From Hymenobacter sp. DG01 (GTDB lineage Bacteria; Bacteroidota; Bacteroidia; Cytophagales; Hymenobacteraceae), in contig NZ_CP040936.1 of the NCBI RefSeq assembly GCF_006352025.1, positions 1,984,001-2,048,000 of the forward strand: a stretch of DNA of 64,000 bases, read 5' to 3'. This document shows positions 1 through 8,234 of the stretch, piece after piece. Every line of letters starts with the position of its first letter. Positions within the stretch are counted from its first letter, which is position 1. The notes below the pieces were generated by a model that ran no database searches, was not told the DNA's origin, and saw only the letters and a program-made list of their open reading frames with translations. The position numbers and the translations under genes are program-made.

Positions 1-665
1 CGGTTCAGGCCAATACTGGCAGCCCCTACCCCTACCAATCCGGCTAACTCCAGGCCCTGCAGCGTTGCCAGCCAGCCGCTGCCCGTCAGGAGCACGGGGC
101 CGCTGATGAAGCGGGCGGTGGCGTCCGCAGCGGCCAGCTTTGCGTAGGCCTGCACCCAGCCGGCGGGCACCCGGCAATCGGCATCGGTGAGGAGGACCCA
201 GGGGGCGCGGGCTACCTGCACGGCCGCTTGCACGGCGGCTTTCTTGCCGGTGGGTGCCCCGGGCAGCTGCGCCAGCTGCACCAGCAGCACCGGAAACGGC
301 AAATCCCGCGCCGCTGCGGTTACAATGCGGGCCGTGTCGTCGGTCGAATGATCATCGACCACAATCAGCTCTACCCCACCCGGAATCAGGTTTTGCTGGC
401 GTAAGTCGTCGAGTAGGTTGGGCAGGTTTTCGGCCTCGTTGCGGGCCGCTACGATGATGGAAAAGCCGGGAGTTGCAGCTTCTTCTGGAGCTCCGCTGGT
501 TTCAGCAGCGGCTGCCGCTGCTTCTGCTACCTGTGGCTCTTCAACTACCCTACCTCCTGATGCCGCCTGCCGCTGCCACGCCTCCCGAAACCGCAGCATC
601 TGCCAGAGGTAGGCGCCGTTGAGGCCCAGCAGGGCCAAGGTGGCTATCCAGGCGCCGCTGCCCAT
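1..665 (-). CDS. Glycosyltransferase family 2, C-terminus cut by window edge
   Basis: Likely transfers a sugar from a nucleotide-sugar donor at the inner face of the cytoplasmic membrane; the acceptor is unknown. Read leftwards from the ATG at 665, the protein opens with a hydrophobic anchor (MGSGAWIATLALLGLNGAYL). A Glu/Ala-rich linker follows, then a GT-A core: FSIIVAARNEAENL, then LIVVDDHSTDDT for nucleotide binding, a GKKAAV segment, and TDADCRVP, the metal-binding DxD region. About 220 residues are visible and the rest lies outside the window. The start codon shares one base with the stop of the preceding flippase-like gene (TGATG), so the two are probably translationally coupled. A membrane-anchored GT2 beside an LPG-synthase-TM protein suggests a lipid- or carotenoid-glycosylation pair; that role is inference. 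Confidence 0.85.
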   Translation of the reverse strand, partial: MGSGAWIATLALLGLNGAYLWQMLRFREAWQRQAASGGRVVEEPQVAEAAAAAAETSGAPEEAATPGFSIIVAARNEAENLPNLLDDLRQQNLIPGGVELIVVDDHSTDDTARIVTAAARDLPFPVLLVQLAQLPGAPTGKKAAVQAAVQVARAPWVLLTDADCRVPAGWVQAYAKLAAADATARFISGPVLLTGSGWLATLQGLELAGLVGVGAASIGLN

Positions 666-1711
666 CAGGAAGCAACCGGCGCGGGCCAGCTTTTCTGGCG
701 CTTGCGCAGCACCTTCATCCGCAGCACGAACACCAGCCCAATGGCGCTGGGCACGGCGATATTCAGCACCCACAAGCTCAGGCTGGCGCTGAGCACAGGC
801 AGCACCGGCTCGCCCAGCAAACCAAACAAGTGGGTGGCCGACAGCTCCCGCACACCCACGTCGGCGAGGGCGTTGAGCGAGGGCACCAACGACTTCAGCA
901 GAAACGTGCCGGCTACGGCGGCCAGGGCCGGTCCTACCGGCGCCTGCACCCCGTAGGCCCATAGCAGCAACCCGAATTGCGCGCAGAACACGGCGTAGCG
1001 CAAACTGGAAATCAGCAGCACGGCCGTGAGGGCGCGGGCGGGGTAAGTGGGCATTACGGCCAGAAACCGGCTGAAGCGCCGGAGCGGACGCACGGCCTGC
1101 ACGGCCGCCACCAGCATTTGGGAGTAATAGAGGGGTAGCAAAACGGCCGCGTTCAGCAGCAGCGTAGCCAGCCCTACCCCCACCTGGGCCGCCGGGTAGC
1201 CCACCAGGTAAAACCGCAGCAGAAAATACAGCAGCCCCGCCGTGCCGGCCACTACCGTAGCCACCAGCTGACAGTAGCGCCCCAGAAATACCGCCCCCAG
1301 GGCATCGAGCCGCCGACTTTTCAGCTCGATGATGCGGCCGGCGTAGTCGCCTACCCGGTTGGGAGTCACGAACCCCAGGGTGAGGCCCACCAGCACCGCC
1401 CGGAAGCTGCGCCGAAACGATACCGGCTCCAGATGCCGGGCCAGGCGCCACCATTTCCAGGCTTCCAGCCCCCAGTTGAGGGGCATGAGCAGCAAAGCCA
1501 GCACCACCGGGCCCCGGCCTTCACCGCTGAGGGTGCGCCGGAGCAGGCCCCGCCAGGCGGCAGCCGTGGCTTCATCGGCCACTACGGAGTGCCAGAGCAG
1601 CCCCAGCGTGAGCAGCGTGATGAAGAGTTTGCCCGCTACTACCAGTCCGCGCCGCCGAGAGGCCGGTTCTTCCGGCTTTTGGACGTAGTTTTGTAGGTGA
1701 GGCGCAGACAA
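665..1711 (-). CDS. Flippase-like membrane protein of the LPG_synthase_TM / UPF0104 family
   Basis: Polytopic inner-membrane protein of 348 residues, with about eight hydrophobic segments after a short basic N-terminus (RRRGLVV). It has the signature TPNRVGDYAGRI near residue 115, typical of the membrane domain of lysylphosphatidylglycerol synthase-like proteins (PF03706). No soluble aminoacyl-transfer domain is present, so it is one of the stand-alone members thought to move or modify lipids or glycans. Its TGA stop overlaps the ATG of the downstream glycosyltransferase by one base, placing both in one operon. Substrate cannot be read from sequence. The start is the first in-frame ATG and is plausible, with about 86 bases to the divergent ruvC. 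Confidence 0.8.
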   Translation of the reverse strand: MSAPHLQNYVQKPEEPASRRRGLVVAGKLFITLLTLGLLWHSVVADEATAAAWRGLLRRTLSGEGRGPVVLALLLMPLNWGLEAWKWWRLARHLEPVSFRRSFRAVLVGLTLGFVTPNRVGDYAGRIIELKSRRLDALGAVFLGRYCQLVATVVAGTAGLLYFLLRFYLVGYPAAQVGVGLATLLLNAAVLLPLYYSQMLVAAVQAVRPLRRFSRFLAVMPTYPARALTAVLLISSLRYAVFCAQFGLLLWAYGVQAPVGPALAAVAGTFLLKSLVPSLNALADVGVRELSATHLFGLLGEPVLPVLSASLSLWVLNIAVPSAIGLVFVLRMKVLRKRQKSWPAPVAS

Positions 1712-1797
1712 GTGGGCAGCTGGTTGATTTGCTTCGGCAAGTTACCGACGAAAATTCACCTCACTCTGCCTATCTTCTCGCTCTCCCCTAACCCGCT

Positions 1798-2433
1798 ATG
1801 ATTCTACCCCTTGCCTCTGCCGATCTGCTGCCCAAAGTGATTATGGGCGTTGACCCCGGTACCCAGATCATGGGCTACGCCGTGATTGAGGTACAGGGCC
1901 AGCAGGTGAACGTGCTGCGCTACGATGTCATCGACATGAAGAAGCTCGGCACCAACCACGCCCTCAAGCTCAAAAGAATCTATGAGCGCATGACGGAGCT
2001 GATTGAGGAGTTTCTGCCCGATGAGCTGGCTATTGAAGCACCCTTCTTCGGGGTGAACGTGCAGAGTATGTTGAAGTTGGGCCGCGCCCAGGGGGTAGCC
2101 ATTGCCGCCTGCCTCTCCCGCCAGATTCCGTACGTGGAGTACGCGCCCACCAAAGTAAAGCAGGCAGTAACGGGCTCCGGCAACGCCACCAAGGAGCAGG
2201 TGGCCCACATGCTTCGCCAGACGCTGAAGCTGCCCCCCATCGAAGAAGCGCCCAAGTTCCTCGACGCCACCGACGCCCTGGCCGTGGCCATGTGCCATCA
2301 CTACCAAAAGGGCAACAACGTGAAAGCCGGCGGCAAAAGCTGGGGCAAGTTCCTGGCCGACAACCCCGGCAAGCTAGCCGCCCCCGTAGCCGGCAAGAAA
2401 GCCACCGCCGCGAAGAAAAAGCCAGCAGCATAA
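1798..2433 (+). CDS. ruvC: Crossover junction endodeoxyribonuclease RuvC
   Basis: Cytoplasmic Holliday-junction resolvase that works with RuvAB in recombinational repair. The RNase H-like core carries the four expected acidic residues: D19 in GVDPGT, E80 in AIEAPF, and D156 and D159 in FLDATDALAVA. KVKQAVTGSGNATKEQV is the usual DNA-contacting segment. At 211 residues it is longer than typical RuvC (about 170-185) because of a lysine/alanine-rich tail after residue 172, which may bind DNA nonspecifically. A second in-frame ATG at 1843 (M16) would give a start closer to the family norm, so residues 1-15 may be untranslated. It is transcribed divergently from the flippase-like gene. Confidence 0.95.
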   Translation: MILPLASADLLPKVIMGVDPGTQIMGYAVIEVQGQQVNVLRYDVIDMKKLGTNHALKLKRIYERMTELIEEFLPDELAIEAPFFGVNVQSMLKLGRAQGVAIAACLSRQIPYVEYAPTKVKQAVTGSGNATKEQVAHMLRQTLKLPPIEEAPKFLDATDALAVAMCHHYQKGNNVKAGGKSWGKFLADNPGKLAAPVAGKKATAAKKKPAA

Positions 2434-2481
2434 GATTCTCAGCATTTACTTTGCGGGGAAATCTGATTTTCTTTGCCTGTT

Positions 2482-3087
2482 ATGCGCCCATTATTATCTA
2501 CAATAGCCATACTGCTCTTTTTATTTTTGCTCCCAGGCAGCTCTCAGGGGCAACAGTTATCATTGGATCAGCTTACGGCTCTATCCGGGCAGGACGTAGA
2601 TCAAATAAATGAATACCTCGCCAGCCGCGGCTGGGCTTTTGATGACGCGCAGCAAGAGGGTGAAGAGGAAATAGCTCATGCCTCATGGGCCTACCAGAAA
2701 ACAACCTCTTACTACGATAGTAATAGTGCGCGGGCCCAGGCGTGGCTGCAAATCAACAATCCTGGTCCCGATCAGCTCTTGTTTTATCAGACCAGTAATA
2801 AATTGTACTATGACGCGCTACGCGCTAAGATTGCCACATATAAAATGGAACGCTTAGGAAGTGGAGTGGTCAATGGTGGCATTCGTACCACGTACGTGGG
2901 TGCGAACTTCATTGTCTCTACCTCAGTCCGCACTTCTGAAAACAATCGTAGGCCTGTGTATGTGGTGCTGGTTCAGCGCAAAGAAGCGTACTTACGTCAG
3001 TTGCAAGAACAACAAGAAGTATCCGACGACTCGGAGGAAACTGAGCCGGATTTGGAATCCTCTCCAATAAGCGAATCACGTCGTTAG
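2482..3087 (+). CDS. Secreted protein of unknown function
   Basis: Starts MRPLLSTIAILLFLFLLPGSSQGQ, a standard signal peptide with a predicted cut before QQLSLDQL, so the product is probably periplasmic. A TTG nine bases upstream is also in frame, but the ATG at 2482 gives a cleaner signal peptide. The mature part has DQINEYLASRGWAF, a WAYQK segment, and an acidic, disordered C-terminus (DDSEETEPDLESS). I recognise no family beyond a resemblance to uncharacterised Cytophagales proteins. Base composition is visibly lower in G+C than in ruvC upstream, which may mark a faster-evolving or acquired gene. It lies 48 bases after ruvC on the same strand. Confidence 0.75.
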   Translation: MRPLLSTIAILLFLFLLPGSSQGQQLSLDQLTALSGQDVDQINEYLASRGWAFDDAQQEGEEEIAHASWAYQKTTSYYDSNSARAQAWLQINNPGPDQLLFYQTSNKLYYDALRAKIATYKMERLGSGVVNGGIRTTYVGANFIVSTSVRTSENNRRPVYVVLVQRKEAYLRQLQEQQEVSDDSEETEPDLESSPISESRR

Positions 3088-3102
3088 ATTATATCTTTTC
3101 CT

Positions 3103-3321
3103 ATGCAACGCCGCCCTATCCGCTCTTCTTCCTTGAAAGCCGTTGGCTACAATGCCGCTACCCTCACGCTGGAAATAGAGTACCGGCACGGTGGGCTGGT
3201 GCGCTACACCGGGGTGCCGGCCGCTACTTACGAGGCGCTGCTGCAGGTGCCGGGCAAGGCCATGTTCGTGGAGCAGGTGGTGGAGCGCGGCGGCTACGGG
3301 CGCGAGCAGGTACGGGGGTAG
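3103..3321 (+). CDS. KTSC domain protein
   Basis: Small single-domain protein of 72 residues matching the KTSC family (PF13619). It has SSSLKAVGYNAATLTLEIEY followed by a G-x-VRYTGVPAATYEALLQ segment and a final FVEQVVERGGY, the usual strand-strand-helix layout ending at Tyr. The family is widespread but its biochemical role is not established; some members are fused to nucleases or lysyl-tRNA synthetase-like proteins. Length is normal. It follows the secreted protein gene by 15 bases and could be cotranscribed. Confidence 0.8.
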   Translation: MQRRPIRSSSLKAVGYNAATLTLEIEYRHGGLVRYTGVPAATYEALLQVPGKAMFVEQVVERGGYGREQVRG

Positions 3322-3859
3322 CCGCCGCGCTCCGGTAGCCTCACCTGCCCCGAAAACCCAGAATTTCCTGGGTGGCTTCGGCCCCCTCATACAGCATAAC
3401 GAAGCGCTGACCAGAGCCGCCCCTATGGGGCGGCTCTGGTCGGTTATGGCTCTATTATAAATGAAAATTATAGGCAAGGCGGCCCGGAGTTTCTAAGCGG
3501 ATTTTCGCTAGCCGGTGTAGCATCTGCCGAGTAGCTACTATCAGCACATAACTCTCATTTCCAGTATCATAACCCTGGCTCCGATAGTGAGCCTGCTGGG
3601 TACCTTGTGTCGTTGGATGCCTCCGAAACAGTTAGCGTTATCAGCCGCATTTCGGGAAAGGCTTCATACCGTCTTCATGTGCGGGGGTAGTGCTTTGCAT
3701 CCGTAATCCGCCACCAACCCCATGCCGCGTCAGCATTTTCTTCGGGTTTTGCCGGCTCCGGCCTGATACGCCCGGGCCCCTACCCCGCCGGCCCCACTTG
3801 ACCTTCGTTTTGCGCACTCCTCTCAGTTATATCCCTTCAGAATCACCAGTAAAGTTCTT
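3322..3859. other. Intergenic region before the efflux operon
   Basis: 538 bases with no convincing gene. It holds a 15-bp perfect hairpin at 3409-3441. The rest has scattered stops in all frames. The last 80 bases should contain the promoter of the efflux operon, but I see no clear TTTG / TAnnTTTG pair and no obvious operator palindrome. Confidence 0.5.
3409..3441 (+). terminator. Hairpin, probable terminator after the KTSC gene
   Basis: Perfect 15-bp arms (GACCAGAGCCGCCCC and its complement) around a 3-base TAT loop. The segment after the stem is T/A-rich (GGTTATGGCTCTATTATA) without a clean T-run, so termination is likely but weaker than the other hairpins here. Confidence 0.55.
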
Positions 3860-4948
3860 ATGAACCGCACGTTCACGCTCATGCTCATGGGCTTGGGGCT
3901 CTTGTACGGCAGTACAAGCTGCTCCGAAAAAAAGCACGAAAAGGAAGAAAAGGTAAAATTCCTGGTTACCAGCCCTCTGCAGAAGGACACGACCATCACC
4001 AAGGACTACGTAGCCCAGATTCATGCCTACCAGCACATTGAGTTGCGGGCCCTGGAAAAAGGCTACCTCCAGAAGATTTTCGTGGACGAGGGCCAGCAGG
4101 TGCGCGAGGGGCAGATGATGTTCCAGATCATGCCCCTGCTCTACCAGGCCGAGCTGAAGAAAGCCCAGGCCGAGGCCAAGTTCGTGAACATCGAGTACCA
4201 GAACACCAAGAAGCTGGCCGATGGCAACATCGTGTCGCCCAACGAATTGGCCCTGTCGCAGGCCAAGCTGGAGAAAGCCAAGGCGGAAGTTTCGCTGGCC
4301 CAGACCCACCTGCAGTTCACCGCCATTAAGGCTCCCTTCAATGGCATCATGGACCACTTCCAGGCGCGGCTCGGTAGTCTGGTAGATGAGGGCGACTTGC
4401 TCACTACCCTCTCCGACAACAGCAAGATGTGGGTGTACTACAACGTGCCGGAAGCAGAATACCTGTCCTACAAATCGCACGCGCAGTCCGATAGCCCCTT
4501 GCAGGTAAAGCTGCGCATGGCCAACAACGAGGTGTTCGACTACCCCGGCGTGGTACAGACTATTGAGGCCGACTTCAACAACGAAACCGGCAACATTGCC
4601 TTCCGGGCCACCTTCCCCAACCCCAAAGGCCTGCTGCGCAACGGCGAAACGGGCTCGGTGCTGATGACCGTACCGCTCAAAAACGCTGTGATTATTCCGC
4701 AGAAAGCCACCTTCGAAGTGCTCGAGAAAAAATTCGTGTACGTGGTGGATGGCAAGAACAAGGTGCACCAGAAAGAGGTGACCGTGGCCGCTGAGATGCC
4801 CGACCTCTACATCATCTCCTCGGGGTTGAGGGCCGACGACAAGATCATGCTGGAAGGCATCCGGAAAGTGAAAGATGGCGACAAAATCAGCTTCCACTAT
4901 CAGGAGCCGAAGTCGGTCATCGCCCACCTGAAAACCTATTCTGAATAG
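3860..4948 (+). CDS. RND efflux adaptor (membrane fusion protein), lipoprotein
   Basis: Periplasmic adaptor of the AcrA/MexA type, linking the inner-membrane pump downstream to the outer-membrane factor. It has a signal peptide ending in YGSTSC, a loose lipobox with C21 as the acylation site. The barrel-sandwich halves are YQHIELRALEKGYLQKIFVDEGQQVREGQMMFQ and TAIKAPFNGIMDHFQARLGSLVDEGDLL, flanking an alpha-helical hairpin (residues about 95-150, rich in KAQAEAK and LEKAKAEV). A beta-barrel and membrane-proximal domain follow (RNGETGSVLMTVPLKNAVIIPQ). At 362 residues it is normal for the family. First gene of a three-gene operon with pump and outer-membrane component. Substrates are unknown. 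Confidence 0.93.
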   Translation: MNRTFTLMLMGLGLLYGSTSCSEKKHEKEEKVKFLVTSPLQKDTTITKDYVAQIHAYQHIELRALEKGYLQKIFVDEGQQVREGQMMFQIMPLLYQAELKKAQAEAKFVNIEYQNTKKLADGNIVSPNELALSQAKLEKAKAEVSLAQTHLQFTAIKAPFNGIMDHFQARLGSLVDEGDLLTTLSDNSKMWVYYNVPEAEYLSYKSHAQSDSPLQVKLRMANNEVFDYPGVVQTIEADFNNETGNIAFRATFPNPKGLLRNGETGSVLMTVPLKNAVIIPQKATFEVLEKKFVYVVDGKNKVHQKEVTVAAEMPDLYIISSGLRADDKIMLEGIRKVKDGDKISFHYQEPKSVIAHLKTYSE

Positions 4949-4950
4949 TC

Positions 4951-5028
4951 GTCAGTTGCCAGTTACGAGTTGTCAGTTGTCAGGCACAAGCCCTGGCACG
5001 AAATGACAACCGTCAACTGGCAACTGAC
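4951..5028. repeat. Imperfect inverted repeat inside the efflux operon
   Basis: Arms of about 24 bases (4951-4974 and 5005-5028) built from reiterated CAGTTGCC / AGTTGTC units pair with one base slipped, around a 30-base loop. It fills most of the 97-base gap between adaptor and pump genes. It could be a mobile repetitive extragenic palindrome or an mRNA structure that adjusts pump translation relative to the adaptor. Confidence 0.7.
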
Positions 5029-5045
5029 AACTGAAATCATCAGTT

Positions 5046-8000
5046 ATGTTCAGTAAATTTCTTCGTCGGCCAGTGTTTGCCATCGTTATATCGGTGGTGA
5101 TTCTCTTCCTGGGCATGCTGGCCATCAATACCCTGCCCACCTCCCAGTTTCCGGAGATTTCGCCGCCCATGGTGATGGTGAGCACCGCCTACCCCGGAGC
5201 CAGCGCCAAAGTGCTGACCGAGTCGGTGCTGATTCCGCTGGAACAGGCCATCAACGGTGTGCCCGGCATGAAGTACATGACTTCTGACGCCGTGTCGGCC
5301 GGTGAGGCCAACATCCAGATTGTCTTCAACCTGGGCACCGACCCCGAGCAGGCCGTGGTGAACGTAAACACCCGTATTGCGCAGGTGCTCAACCGCTTGC
5401 CAGTACTGGTGCAGCGTGAGGGAGTAGTGGTAAACCGCGTGGTGCCCAACATGCTCATGTATGTAAACCTCTACAGCAAAGACAAGAATACCGATATGCG
5501 GTACCTCTTCAACTTTGCAGGGGTGAACATGCTGCCCGAAATCCAGCGCATCGACGGCATTGGCCGGGCCAGCATTCTGGGTTCCCGCCAGTACGCCATG
5601 CGCGTGTGGCTGAAGCCGGACCGCATGCGGGCCTACAACCTGTCGGTGGACGATGTGATGGAAGCCCTCAACGACCAGAGCGTGATTGGCTCGCCGGGCC
5701 GTATCGGCCGCTCCGATGGGAAAGAGGCTTCGGCGCTGGAATACGTGCTGACCTACAAGGGCCGCTTCAACGATGTGGAGGAGTATAAGAACGTTATCAT
5801 CAAGGCCAACGCCAACGGTGAAACCCTCCGCCTCAAGGACGTGGCCAACGTGGAGCTGGGCTCCGAGTTCTACGACATCTACTCCAACCTCGATGGCTAC
5901 CCCTCCGCAGCCATCATGCTCAAGCAAACCTACGGCTCCAACGCCGTGGACGTGATTAAGAGCGTGAAAGCGAAGCTGGAGGAGCTCAAGAAAACTATGC
6001 CGCCCGGCATGGACTACAAAATCAGCTACGACGTGTCGAACTTCCTCGACGCTTCCACCGAGAACGTAATTCACACCCTGCGCGACGCCTTTATTCTGGT
6101 GGCCCTAGTGGTGTTCCTGTTCCTGGGCGACTGGCGCTCCACGCTCATCCCGATTATTGCCGTGCCGGTTTCACTGGTGGGTGCCTTCATTGCCATGCAG
6201 GCTTTCGGGATGACCATCAACATGATTACTCTGTTCGCCCTGGTACTGGCTATTGGTATCGTGGTCGATGACGCCATTGTAGTGGTGGAAGCCGTGCACG
6301 CCAAGATGGAGGAAAAGCACCTCTCGCCCTACGGGGCGGTACGCGAGGTAGTGGGTGAAATCAGCGGCGCCATCATTGCCATTACCATTCTGATGACGGC
6401 CGTATTCGTGCCGGTAGCCTTCATGAGCGGCCCGGTGGGTATTTTCTACCGGCAGTTCTCGATTACCATGGCTTCGTCTATCGTCATTTCGGGTATTGTG
6501 GCCCTGACGCTGACGCCGGTGCTCTGCGCCATGATCCTGAAGAACAACCACGGCCAACCCCGCAAGAAAACGCCCATCAACCGGTTTATCGACTGGTTTA
6601 ACCGGGGCTTCGAGCGCCTGACCGGCCGCTACGTGGGCTTCCTGGAAAAGCTGGTGGACCGCCGCCTCATCACCTTCCTGATTCTGATGGGCTTTGGGCT
6701 GGGCATTTTCGGCATCTCCTCTACCCTCCCTTCGGGCTTCATTCCAGCCGAAGACCAGGGCATGCTCTATGCCATCATCCAGACGCCGCCCGGCTCCACG
6801 CTGGAGCGCACCAACGCCCTCTCGCAACAGCTTTCTAAGCTGGCCAAAGAAGTACCCGGCGTGGAAAGCATTTCCTCTCTGGCTGGCTACGAGGTACTGA
6901 CCGAGGGCCGCGGTTCCAACGCTGGCACCCTACTGATTGACCTCAAGCCCTGGGACAAGCGCAAGCAATCCATCCACGATATTGTAGAAGGACTGGAAGA
7001 AAAAGCCAAGGAAATTCCCGGCGCGACCATCGAATTCTTCGAGCCGCCAGCAGTTCCGGGCTACGGCGCCGCTGGTGGTTTCCAGCTGCAGCTGCTCGAT
7101 AAAACCTCCACCGGCGACTACAAAGCGCTGGAAAAGGTAAACGAGGACTTCATGGCGGAGCTGAAGAAGCGCAAGGAACTGGCTGGCCTGTTCACGTTCT
7201 TCTCGGCAAACTACCCCCAGTACGAGTTGCAGATCGACAACCAACTGGCCATGCAGAAGGGCGTGAGCATCGGCAACGCCATGAACACGTTGAGCATCAT
7301 GGTAGGCTCGACCTACGAGTTGGGCTTCATCAAGTACCAGCGCTTCTTCAAGGTGTTCGTGCAGGCCTCGCCCGAGTACCGCCGCCTGCCCAAGGACATC
7401 CTGGACATGTGGGTGAAGAATGACAAGGGCGAAATGGTGCCGTTCTCGGCCTTCATGAAGATTGTGAAGGGCCAGGGCGCCAACGAAATCAACCGCTACA
7501 ACATGTACCCCACGGCCTCCATTCGCGGCGACGCGGCTCCGGGCTACAGCTCGGGTGAGGCCATCAAGGCGGTGCAGGAGGTAGCAGCCAAAACCCTACC
7601 CCGCGGCTACGACATCGACTGGGGTGGCCTCTCGAAGGACGAGGTAAGCCGGGGCAACGAAGCCATCTACATCTTCCTGGTGGTGATTGTGTTCGTGTAC
7701 CTGGTGCTGGCCGCCCAGTACGAAAGCTTCCTGCTGCCGCTGGCCGTTATCTTTTCTTTGCCGGCCGGTATTTTCGGCTCCTTCCTGCTCATCAAGGGCT
7801 TCGGCCTGGCCAACAACATCTACGCTCAGGTGGGCCTCGTGATGCTGGTAGGCCTGTTAGGTAAAAACGCGGTGCTCATTGTAGAATTCGCGGTGCAGAA
7901 GCGCGAAGAAGGCATGTCGGTCCGCGACGCGGCCATTGAAGGCGCTAAAGTGCGTTTCCGCCCCATCCTGATGACCTCCTTCGCCTTTATTGCCGGCCTG

Positions 8001-8234
8001 ATTCCGCTGGTACTAGCCCACGGGGCCGGGGCCATCGGTAACCGTACCATCGGTACCTCGGCCCTCGGGGGGATGCTGTTCGGGACGATTTTCGGGGTCA
8101 TCATCGTGCCGGGCCTCTATTACATTTTCGGTTCCCTGGCCGATGGCCGCAAGCTGATCAGCGACGAAAACGAACATCCGCTGTCAGAATTCGAGCCGCA
8201 CGTTTTAGTTGAAGAAGTTGAAGCTCATGCTTAA
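5046..8234 (+). CDS. RND multidrug efflux pump, inner-membrane permease (HAE1 family)
   Basis: Proton-driven trimeric exporter of the AcrB/MexB class. At 1062 residues it has the expected twelve membrane segments in two repeats, each with a large periplasmic loop. The N-terminus FLRRPVFAIVISVVILFLGM is classic. The proton-relay residues are present: D408 and D409 in GIVVDDAIVVVE (segment 4) and K940 in GLLGKNAVLIVEFA (segment 10). RFRPILMTSFAFIAGLIPL and the GFIPAEDQG signature of the second half are also seen. It lies between adaptor and outer-membrane factor and overlaps the latter by eight bases. This is the HAE1 (drug) type, not the metal-exporting CusA type, which has a different segment-4 motif. 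Confidence 0.96.
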   Translation: MFSKFLRRPVFAIVISVVILFLGMLAINTLPTSQFPEISPPMVMVSTAYPGASAKVLTESVLIPLEQAINGVPGMKYMTSDAVSAGEANIQIVFNLGTDPEQAVVNVNTRIAQVLNRLPVLVQREGVVVNRVVPNMLMYVNLYSKDKNTDMRYLFNFAGVNMLPEIQRIDGIGRASILGSRQYAMRVWLKPDRMRAYNLSVDDVMEALNDQSVIGSPGRIGRSDGKEASALEYVLTYKGRFNDVEEYKNVIIKANANGETLRLKDVANVELGSEFYDIYSNLDGYPSAAIMLKQTYGSNAVDVIKSVKAKLEELKKTMPPGMDYKISYDVSNFLDASTENVIHTLRDAFILVALVVFLFLGDWRSTLIPIIAVPVSLVGAFIAMQAFGMTINMITLFALVLAIGIVVDDAIVVVEAVHAKMEEKHLSPYGAVREVVGEISGAIIAITILMTAVFVPVAFMSGPVGIFYRQFSITMASSIVISGIVALTLTPVLCAMILKNNHGQPRKKTPINRFIDWFNRGFERLTGRYVGFLEKLVDRRLITFLILMGFGLGIFGISSTLPSGFIPAEDQGMLYAIIQTPPGSTLERTNALSQQLSKLAKEVPGVESISSLAGYEVLTEGRGSNAGTLLIDLKPWDKRKQSIHDIVEGLEEKAKEIPGATIEFFEPPAVPGYGAAGGFQLQLLDKTSTGDYKALEKVNEDFMAELKKRKELAGLFTFFSANYPQYELQIDNQLAMQKGVSIGNAMNTLSIMVGSTYELGFIKYQRFFKVFVQASPEYRRLPKDILDMWVKNDKGEMVPFSAFMKIVKGQGANEINRYNMYPTASIRGDAAPGYSSGEAIKAVQEVAAKTLPRGYDIDWGGLSKDEVSRGNEAIYIFLVVIVFVYLVLAAQYESFLLPLAVIFSLPAGIFGSFLLIKGFGLANNIYAQVGLVMLVGLLGKNAVLIVEFAVQKREEGMSVRDAAIEGAKVRFRPILMTSFAFIAGLIPLVLAHGAGAIGNRTIGTSALGGMLFGTIFGVIIVPGLYYIFGSLADGRKLISDENEHPLSEFEPHVLVEEVEAHA

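Noticed and set aside
3827..4927. Long minus-strand open frame opposite the efflux adaptor (366 codons)
   Set aside because: It is antisense to a well-supported adaptor gene, is His/Val/Leu-rich with no domain, and such frames are common opposite G+C-rich genes.
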